Source: Phragmites australis
Lineage: Eukaryota; Streptophyta; Magnoliopsida; Poales; Poaceae
Direction: 5' to 3'
NCBI RefSeq assembly: GCF_958298935.1
Contig: NC_084936.1
Location: forward strand, 813,501-877,500
DNA length: 64,000 nt
Under the pieces are notes generated by a model. The model was not told the DNA's origin, searched no databases, and saw nothing but the letters and a program-made list of their open reading frames with translations. Both the position numbers and the translations under genes were made by a program. Below are positions 55,351-64,000 of this stretch, in pieces. Position 1 is the stretch's first letter, and the number at the start of each line of letters is the position of its first letter.

Positions 55351-57552
55351 CAACTCAAAGCAAGAGCTACACAACACAATGGCCTACTTGTATCTTCCCT
55401 CCAGTCCCCAGGTTCTAAAACATGCCTCAGAAGATGCCCACAACTCATCACATGTCAGATTTGTTCCCGTTCTAAACAACCCATTCTAACCATTACTAAC
55501 TCTGTACAGTTGTAAAACACTGTGTATTGATTCTCAATTTTCAGTCATCCGTATCCTTGGATGGGGTAAGAATAAGATGATCAGCTATATTTCATTGAGA
55601 TGAAACTAATCTGTCCTTTTCGTTTGCATGTGCCTTAATCACAGGTGAACACTAGCACTGTGACTTCCAGTCTTGCTCACCGGCATCCTGCGTGGTCAGT
55701 AGGTGTCAAGGCACAGGAGGGGTCAAATCTGCCGACCGAATCATGCATGCCCTGCTATCACAGTTAATTGAAGTGAGCCGATCAAAATCAAAATGAACAT
55801 TACCTAATGGACGCTCTCAAATGACAGATATGCTAAGTCACAGAAGAGAGAATATATATGCTAAGTCACAGAGGAGAGAACATTACCTAATCTTAGGTGC
55901 ATGAGCATGGACAATATCCTGACTTGACACGGACTTTACCATTTAGATCTGACATGGAAACTTCTATATAATTACTGGGAAGAAAATTTGAAGGTTCTAC
56001 CCAGCTCTACAGAGAAAAAGAAAAGCGCCTGATGCTGCTGTTGACTTGATGAATGAACAGTTTCATCAATGCAAGAGAATTCCATTCTAGCTACCTGTAC
56101 TTTTCAGTTTTGTTGGACCAACATTCATAGATATTACACAGAATCAGGACTTTGGACAAAGAAGAAAACCAAAGTAAAAGAACGAGCTTACTTTGATAGC
56201 AATGGTGGGGGCGCCTAATACTCTCTTAGGTCAATAACAAAAACGTACAAATCAACATCACTTTGTAACCCACTCTCTTCGGTGTGATGCTGCTATGCAA
56301 CAACAAGTCATCATTTTCTATCAACCTCAATCAAAATCCCACTCCTTATCAAGCCCAAAAATTGGAGCACCAGTAAAACATCATGAAGACGCACTAGCTA
56401 AGAGATTACTCAGACATCAATAATACATCAATAATACGTCTAGTACCTAGTTTTAGGATTGAGAAGGTTCAGTGGAGTGTTCTGAAAGTGGGAATCTCGC
56501 GTGAAAGATTACTCAGAACTAATTGTGTGCTCGCAGAAGCATGACATGAGGGAAATTGGTGGAGGCATTTTTGGTATGTATGTACAAAGAGCACCAAACC
56601 TTGCAATGAAACTAAAGGTCTAATTGATTCTTCAAAGACGAAAGGATTAACTAGGAGACAGAGGCGATCACAACGAAATTAACAACTGGACGGGAGGCAG
56701 AAAGGGAGCCCAATGATCAAAAGGAGAGTGGCCTGGCCTTGATAAATACCAAAAATCACCTTGCAGTATTGTCGAATATCTAAATATAGGGTATATACGT
56801 ATAAAGAGTACATTATATATGGACATGATATACTATGTACATGTATAATAACTTCGGATACTACGGAACCGAATCATATGGACATGGTATATTATGTACA
56901 TGTATAATAACTTCGGATACTACGGAACCGAATCTGCGGTATTTGGTACATCCGAATATCTAAAAGATGTATACTAGGATAGGGAGTTCTCAATTGGTTG
57001 CCCACTCGAGAACGACTAATATCCAAGTCGGATTCATCTACTTGGTCTTGGTAGACCAGATAAAGGACTCTCTATATTACAGCTGGATAGAAGATGACAT
57101 ATCTGCCCTATATAAAGTGGAGACCCAAACCCTCGAGAAGAGAAGAAACTCACACATCTGCAACTCGACGCAAGCACCAAGATCATATTTCTTCCCAGTA
57201 ATAGGTCTAGACACATTACTTGTACTCGAGAGAATACATATACATCATTATCCATACATGACATAGGATATTACTCCAACCGGGGGCCCGAACTGTCTAC
57301 ATCGTGTATCCCGCTTTGTGTTCAATCTTTGATCTCGAAGGCACCAAATTAATTACAAATATATTATCAAGAATTATTCGATAAGTATTAACTTGTGCAC
57401 TAGTGTATAGTGAAGTGGGCAAGTGCACAGCGGAAAGTTAAGAAGGGAGCTTGCAGAAAACTAAATTCAAGTATATTCGAAAGCAACCTAACAAGAGGCC
57501 GGGTAGCAATCTACAACAAAAGGAAGAATATCGCAAAGAGGATGCAGCCACA
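55351..57552. repeat. Large direct duplication, copy 1 (2.2 kb)
   Basis: It starts ctcaaagcaagagctacac and ends gaggatgcagccacaa. It matches 58156-60339 in order over the whole length, with near identity over the first 1.4 kb. Inside, 56950-57350 is an LTR-like segment (tactaggatagg, cactcgagaacgactaatatcc, then acacattacttgtactcgag). No coding sequence is evident. Copy 1 alone carries 24 extra bases near 55411 and a 59-bp tandem duplicate at 56816-56934. Confidence 0.85.
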
Positions 57553-57575
57553 AGCATAACATGAGAGGGAAATCT

Positions 57576-58150
57576 AAAAGTCGGATTGGAAGACGTATAC
57601 TAGGAAAGTCTCGATTAGTTGTTCAACTCGAGAACGACTAGTATCCAAGTTGGATTCATCTGATTAGTCTTGGTAGACAAGATGGATCACTCTTTATCGA
57701 TTATGGCTGGATAGTAGACGGCAATCTAAAAGACGTATACTAGGAAGGTCTCGATTGGTTGTCCAACTCGAGAACGATTAGTATCCAAGTCAGATTCATT
57801 TGATTGGTCTTAGTAGATAAGATGGAAGACTCACTATAGATTACGGCTAGATAGGAGGCAGCATATCAGGCCTATATAAAGTGGGAACCTAGACCCCCGA
57901 GAAAGAGAGTAAACTCACGTATCTGAAACTCGACGTAAGTACCAAAATCATAGAAAATACTCGGCGATATCATCACTAATTTAACTTAGATCCAATTTAT
58001 TTCTAATAATAGGTCTAGACACATTGTTTATACTCAAGAGAATACATATATATCACCATCCATACAGGACGTAAGATATTACTCTAACCGGATGCTCAAA
58101 CCTGTCTATATCACGTGTCTCGCTTCGTGTTCAATCCCTGATCTCAAAGG
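57576..58150. mobile_element. LTR-type fragment between the two large copies
   Basis: gacgtatactaggaargtctcgatt, shown here in pieces, starts near 57590 and again near 57732, followed each time by actcgagaacgaytagtatcc. The second copy continues through ctatataaagtgggaacc (a TATA-like box at about 57870) to ctcgcttcgtgttcaatccc. This is the layout of a grass Gypsy-like LTR (U3, TATA, R). Related segments lie inside both large copies (56960 and 59690). No internal retroelement genes. Confidence 0.6.
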
Positions 58151-58155
58151 GACCC

Positions 58156-60339
58156 CAATTCAAAGCAAGAGCTACACAACACAATGGCCTACTTGTAAAA
58201 CATGCCTCAGAAGATGCCCACAACTCATCACATGTCAGATTTGTTCCCGTTCTAAACAACCCATTCTAACCATTACTAACTCTGTACAGTTGTAAAACAC
58301 TGTGTATTGATTCTCAATTTTCAGTCATCCGTATCCTTGGAAGGGGTAAGAATAAGATGATCAGCTAAATTTCATTGAGATAAAACTAATCTGTCCTTTT
58401 CGTTTGCATGTGCCTTAATCACAGGTGAACACTAGCACTGTGACTTCCAGTCTTGCTCACCGGCATCCTGCGTGGTCAGTAGGTGTCAAGGCACAGGAAG
58501 GGTCAAATCTGCCGACCGAATCATGCATGCCCTGCTATCACAGTGAAATGAAGTGAGCCGATCAAAATCAAAATGAACATTACCTAATGGACGCTCTCAA
58601 ATGACAGATATGCTAAGTCACAGAAGAGAGAATATATATGCTAAGTCACAGAGGAGAGAACATTACCTAATCTTAGGTGCATGAGCATGGACAATATCCT
58701 GACTTGACACGGACTTTACCATTTAGATCTGACATGGAAACTTCTATATAATTACTGGGAAGAAAATTTGAAGGTTCTACCCAGCTCTACAGAGAAAAAG
58801 AAAAGCGCCTGATGTTGCTGTTGACGTGATGAATGAACAGTTTCATCAATGCAAGAGAATTCCATTCTAGCTACCTGTACTTTTCAGTTTTGTTGGACCA
58901 ACATTCATAGATATTACACAGAATCAGGACTTTGGACAAAGAAGAAAAACAAAGTAAAAGAACGAGCTTACTTTGATAGCAATGGTGGGGGCGCCTAATA
59001 CTCTCTTAGGTCAATAACAAAAACGTACAAATCAACATCACTTTGTAACCCACTCTCTTCGGTGTGATGCTGCTATGCAACAACAAATCATCATTTTCTA
59101 TCAACCTCAATCAAAATCCCACTCCTTATCAAGCCCAAGATTTGGAGCACCAGTAAAACATCATAAGACGCACTAGCTAAGAGATTACTCAGACATCAAT
59201 AATACATTAATACTGTGTCTAGTACCTAGTTTTAGGATTGAGAAGGTTCAGTGGAGTGTTCTGAAAGTGGGAATCTCCCGTGAAAGGTTACTCAGAACTA
59301 ATTGTGTGCTCGCACAAGCATGACATGAGAGGGAAATCGGTGGAGGCATTTTTGGTATGTATGTACAAAGAGCACCAAACCTTGCAATGAAACTGAAGGT
59401 CTAATTGATTCTTCAACGACGAAAGGATTAACTAGGAGACAGAGGCGATCACAACGAAATTAACAACTGGCCGGGAGGCAGAAAGGGAGCCCAATGATCA
59501 TAAGGAGAGTGGCCTGGCCTTGATAAATACTAAAAATACCTTGCCGTATTGTCAAATATCTAAATATATGTTATATACGTATAAAGAGTACATTATATAT
59601 GGATAGAGTATACTATATACATGTATAATAACTTTGGATACTATGAAACTGAATCTGTGGTACCTGGTACACCCGGAAATCTAAAAGACGTATACTAGGA
59701 AAGTCTCGATTGGTTGCCCAACTCGAGAAAGACTAGTATCCAAGTCGAATTCATCTGCTTAGTCTTGGTAGACAAAATAAATGACTCTCTATTGATTACA
59801 GCTAAACTCTCTATGGATTACGGCTGAATAGAAGACGATATATCAGCCATATATAAAGTGAAGATCCAGACCCCCGGTAAGAGAAGAAACTCAAGCATCT
59901 ACAACTCGACGCAAGCACTAAAATCATAGAAAATACTCGGTGATATCATCAATAATTTAGCTTAGATCCAATTTATTCCTAGTAATAGGTTTAGACACAT
60001 TACTTGTACTCGAGAGAATACATATACATCATCATACATACATGATATAGGATATTACTCCAAACGAGGACCCGAACTGTCTACATCGCTTATCTCGTTT
60101 CGTGTTCAATCCTGATCTCGAAGGCACCCCAATTAATTACAAATATATTATCAGGAATTAATCTTCGATAAGTATTACTTATGCACTAGTGTATAGTGAA
60201 GTGGGAAAGTGCACAGCGGAAAGTTAAAGAGGGAGCTTGCAGAAAACTAAATCCAAGTATATTCGAAAGCAACCTAACAAGAGGCCGGGTAGCAATCTAC
60301 AACAGAAGGAAGAATATCGCAAAGAGGATGCAGCCACAA
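58156..60339. repeat. Large direct duplication, copy 2 (2.2 kb)
   Basis: Second copy of 55351-57552. After the 24-base gap near 58200 the two run in parallel at about 99% identity to about 59530. The match then weakens over the LTR-like segment 59690-60130, which differs by point changes and an internal 30-base repeat near 59780. It is good again at 60190-60339. No gene recognised inside. Confidence 0.85.
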
Positions 60340-61110
60340 ACGTGTCATCTTTCCCGGTGTGCATATGGATTCTTATCCACAAATTCTCTCCCATACAGAC
60401 CGAAGCACATAGTTTCAGGAGTTTGGTTTTAAAGACTGCGGCTCAAGATGCAGCTCTTTACTGATAGTAAGTGACAAGGAGAGGTATCAGGTATCCAGGA
60501 ACAAAGAGAGAAGATGATGGCTTCCCCAGCAGGCAACCCAGCGATGAACCCGGAGCGAGAGGAATATAGGAAAAACAGTATGCTGCCATAGTAAAATGAT
60601 GGGTGTCACTGGAAACATAATTTATGTTTTCTCTTTGCAAAAGAAAAGGAGAGAGAGGTAAAGGACATATGTGCCTTTTGCAATACCAGGCAGCAGGAGA
60701 CCGTGCAACTTTGAATAGCACAAATTTAGCAGCACGGTTGTCAAACTTGTAGTGAAGTACAATAATTGTGCATTGAAATTTGGCGCACAGAGGAGAAGAA
60801 TCCTCACCTAGATGAGCGAGCACCTGTACCGGTACTAACCGAGTGAAAGAGCCAACGATTCATGCTGTTGCAATTATTTTCCTGAAAGTTGCTCCCAGAT
60901 TTTTCATCAGGTGGTAAGTGCAGACTCCAATACTGACTTTACCGCCAACCAATCGAAACAAACGGTGCTCTGTTCCAGGAAAATCAAGCAGTCTTATACG
61001 AGCTAGTTGTTTAAAAATGCAGACAAGAAGGGGAAAAAGGACAGTTTTTTGTGTACCTAACCTGGACGCCGATGAATACATGTCAGTGAACTAACCTGGA
61101 CGCCGATGGG
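60340..61110 (-). other. Possible untranslated exon and intron of an unknown minus-strand transcript
   Basis: A minus-strand frame at 60823-60458 (121 codons) has no domain and ordinary AT content. I do not call it a gene. The interest is upstream: cggcgtccag/gttag is a good splice donor at about 61093-61110 and is repeated at about 61057-61075. No coding exon could be linked to it. Confidence 0.25.
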
Positions 61111-61345
61111 GATTAGCGGTGGCTCCGCCACCGCCGTCGTAGGCCGCCGCAACCGGGACCTCTTTTCCCGTCGACGGTGGTGGGCTGGGTTGTGATCCGG
61201 AGAATCCCACCGCAATTTGGGCCGCCCATACTCTGCAGCAGACCTTGGATCAATATTTGGACCGGGTTTCTTTTGTTTATGGAGAATGAGCAGTAGCTCG
61301 TTTGGTAAGTCGCAGGTGAGCGACGAACCTGTCCGAGGCAGGTGT
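61111..61345 (-). other. GC-rich possible leader exon
   Basis: In a generally AT-rich region this block is GC-rich and, on the minus strand, ends in gccaccgctaatccccatcg just before the donor. A minus-strand frame (61349-61113, 78 codons) has no recognisable domain and could be chance. It reads most naturally as a 5' UTR exon; this is inference. Confidence 0.25.
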
Positions 61346-63887
61346 TCATCGTTTGGGTTAGAAAAAAAAAGCAGTCTCTTTTTCTGAAAGGAACTTTGTT
61401 TTAGAGCAAATCACAGGAGTTTTATTAAACTATAGCAGGATTACGATGTTCGACTAGTGCTTCCCAAAGAAAGTTTGGAACGCAAACCAATCCATGAGCA
61501 ATGAGTTGCATTTGCCAAGACCTGCTTTGCAGAGTAATGAGCTGCGTAATTTGCCAAGGTGGCTTCTAGTACATCACTTCCCTCGGTTTCACCTGAGATT
61601 TACAACTGCCGATGAGGAGCACATCCTGTACCATCTCTGAAACATGTTTAGCTGAGTACATCACTTCCCTCTGGCTATTTCACCCTCTCTTTTCCTCTGT
61701 TCATGGTTGATTTTTCATTAATATTTTCTCAAAGGCCAGTCCTGCAATCTCTGAATAACTGTTACGGTTGCTCAGGAGCCAGCTGGAATATTGTGTCATG
61801 ATGATGGATGAGTTTAAGCTCTGGTTGCCATGGAGTGAGCACTTGAATCAACACAATGACCAGACAACAAGAATCTTTAATTTCGAGTTGATGGTCGATG
61901 ATGGTGAGGATCCACGCCACAGCATTGACATGAGCTACTGCTCAATTGGATTAGTCTGAAACAATTGGACTGTAATTTCGAGTTGATGGACAATTGGACT
62001 GCATGCCTCAATTCCATCGCGAATCTGAGCTTGACTGTATTTTGTTTATCATGCATCAATTGTACGCGTTCCTGCTGTGTTATTATATATGCTACCGGCC
62101 GGCCGGCCGGAGAAGCTAGCAGCAAATGGATGTAGATACGCTGAATTAGTTTCAGGCAAGCTAATTAAGGCAACATCATCGATCATGTCATCGCATTAGC
62201 TAGTTACTACTCCACCGTATGTTCAAGAGTCAGTCTCTTTAATATAACTGTCAGCTTCATTAAGATCGATCACAGCAGCAGCGATGATCATGTATATATA
62301 TGCCATCGATAGATGATGCTGCAGCCAATTCCATTCCTAGCTAGCTGCAATCTTTCTGAACTAAGCCGGCCGGCCAGCCAGGACCAAAATTTCAGTCTGG
62401 AATCTGCTGCCTTCTTTCTTCAGGCATGCAGACACTTTTCTATGTATGGTATCTTTTTCCTGACACTGATGTCAGTTATCGGAGCAAGCAAGCTGCAGCA
62501 TTTGTCTTCACTATGTTTTTGTAAATTGAAGTGTTGATGTAATCACCATCCATCCTTTAATGAAAGTTGAGGCTGGTCTGGCGCCTACCGTTGTTCGTTG
62601 AAAAAGAAAAAGAAAATATCGATCGCTCTTTCTCTTCTTGCTAGCTATAGTATTCTCTTGTGTTGTCTTTCACGATGCATAACCTTGCAATGCAACAGCA
62701 TGAATTAGAAAGGGGCAAGAGACATAATGCTGAATTACAAACGGATGAATTACTTTAGTGGCCTGGATGAGGACAGATGCAGGTTGAGAACCATGAAATT
62801 CAGTATGTGGTCGATTTTTTTTTTCATTTTTACATTTTTTAAATAAAAAATTATAAATATATATATCTGTTTTGAAAAATTACAAATCTAGCCTTCTACC
62901 ACTCGTTGTAAGGGAGATAAGTTCAAAATACTATTTAAATAGTTATGAAAAACTCTGAAATTTTTTTTTGGAGTAGAGAATGCTATCAACTAGGTATCAA
63001 AAAATTTCAGACAAAATATATAATCTGTACCATGAGAAAAAAAAAGAAAAATTTCAGAAATTATACAAGCTCATTACACAAGTAATTGTTTGAGCTGAAA
63101 ACTTTTACTACTTGCTACTCCGTATCAGTTTCAGACATTCAGTTGATGTCTCGCTCCCATCTTAACTACTACTCCATTAGCAGATCGAAGCTGATGGAAC
63201 TAAAGCTTCCGATATATATGGCGCTGACTGATAGATAATTAAGCACCCGAAATGTAGGTACTATGTGATATGATGTTCTCTTTTAGATAATTTGGAGCAG
63301 CTAGCCATCCATCACAAATTCACAACACACTCTTCTTCTTCTTCTTCTGCGATACCAGTCCATTATTATTTGGTAGGATCGAGACTACACGACCGGTACT
63401 CGGCTGAACAAGTGGACTTTCCCCTCTTCTCTTGCTTCGCCAGGTCCAATCCCCTCACTTTTTTTTAAAAAAAAAGAGAGAGCAGAAATGGACAAAATTC
63501 GCAGCAGCAATTCAAAATAGCCCAAAGATTGAATCCACACATGAACCATGCATGTCGTGGCATTCCAAAGTCAAAGTTCAAGAAACCAATCCCAAAAGAA
63601 AATTAAGTGTTGAATCAAAGATCAAGAAAGTCAGACTTGGCTAACTGATCTAGTTCTTTTTTAATTGAAGAATCAATGGGGGACTCATTAATCAATCTAG
63701 TTTTTAGCTATGCAGATGGTCAGATGAAAAAAAACATCCCAAGGAATCACACAGTTGCTAGTACTAGTGCTCTTTTTTTTTCCTTCAAACATAAATAAGC
63801 AATGCTCAATTGTCATTCTGAAGCCTAATAAACTAGATTGATAAGAGTAAAGCACTAAAACCATTAACTCTCAGCTATTTCTTTCTC
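61346..63887. other. Intergenic, no gene seen; one LINE-like tail
   Basis: AT-rich with short frames only. 62560-62612 (tttaatgaaagttgaggctgg, then cgttgaaaaag) looks like a plus-strand LINE 3' end, but is too short to be sure. A palindromic ccggccggccggccgg run is at 62096-62110. 62800-63070 is T/A-rich and featureless. Confidence 0.35.
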
Positions 63888-64000
63888 TCTTTTTTTGAAC
63901 AATGAGCAGAGCACTCTTTTATTTAAGAAGAAAAAGAGTTTGACAGACTACATATGTTCTGCTTACAAAAGAGAATAATAAAACGCCTCAGAGTGTAAAC
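63888..64000 (-). mobile_element. Possible LINE 3' end, continues past the window
   Basis: A T-run followed by gaacaatgagcagagcac and tcttttatttaagaagaaa has the form of the minus-strand 3' ends of the LINE-like elements at 13053 and 17716 (T-run, hairpin-like gcaggag motif, ttaagaag). Only the start is visible. Confidence 0.4.

Noticed and set aside
1..64000. Possible tRNA, rRNA, CRISPR, operon or phage features
   Set aside because: None seen by eye. The split genes and plant repeat types show this is a plant nuclear sequence. A tRNA or small-RNA scan was not possible here, so small RNA genes cannot be fully excluded.

Overview
The window is nuclear DNA from a flowering plant, most likely a grass (Poaceae). 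The evidence is GC-rich exons and intronless GC-rich genes set in AT-rich DNA, plant-type split genes with GT-AG introns, many small inverted-repeat elements (MITE-like), LINE fragments and LTR-like blocks, and gene families such as BAHD acyltransferases, PPR proteins and an NDR1/HIN1-like protein. I saw no rRNA, tRNA, CRISPR or bacterial features. All family names come from reading motifs; no database search was run.

Region by region. 1-3.2 kb: repeat-rich DNA ending in a duplicated promoter-proximal block. 3.35-8.44 kb (+): a seven-exon gene for a two-KH-domain RNA/DNA-binding protein with a Pro/Gln/Gly/Tyr-rich tail. It is interrupted near its 3' end by an in-frame TAG followed by 22 more codons of the same character. 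8.84-15.84 kb (-): a complete 19-exon non-lysosomal glucosylceramidase (GBA2-like, GH116) gene, convergent with the KH gene, carrying a LINE-like insertion in one intron and a small inverted-repeat element in another. 16-18.5 kb: small repeats, including a foldback element. 18.5-41.2 kb (-): three intronless BAHD acyltransferase genes (A at 18.5 kb, B at 36.8 kb, C at 39.8 kb), all read leftward. B and C are a close tandem pair. Gene A has lost contact with its ancestral upstream region: 6.56 kb of transposon-like DNA lies between it and a 184-bp duplicate of its own 5' end at 26.6 kb. Between A and B are LTR-like blocks and three LINE-related pieces.

41.7-43.2 kb (-): a frameshifted PPR gene (pseudogene). 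43.4-49.2 kb: a MITE, a non-autonomous DNA transposon with arrays of subterminal motifs, an AT microsatellite and a 3.6-kb candidate solo LTR. 52.3-53.0 kb (-): an intact NDR1/HIN1-like (LEA_2) membrane protein gene with a duplicated downstream block. 55.35-60.34 kb: a recent direct duplication of about 2.2 kb with LTR-derived sequence in and between the copies. 60.3-64 kb: mostly non-coding DNA with a possible untranslated leader and LINE tails.

Functional picture: five apparently intact protein genes (GBA2-like sphingolipid hydrolase, three BAHD acyltransferases, NHL protein), one KH gene intact except for the late TAG, one dead PPR gene, and a large repeat fraction. The genes do not form a pathway; the only real cluster is the BAHD array.
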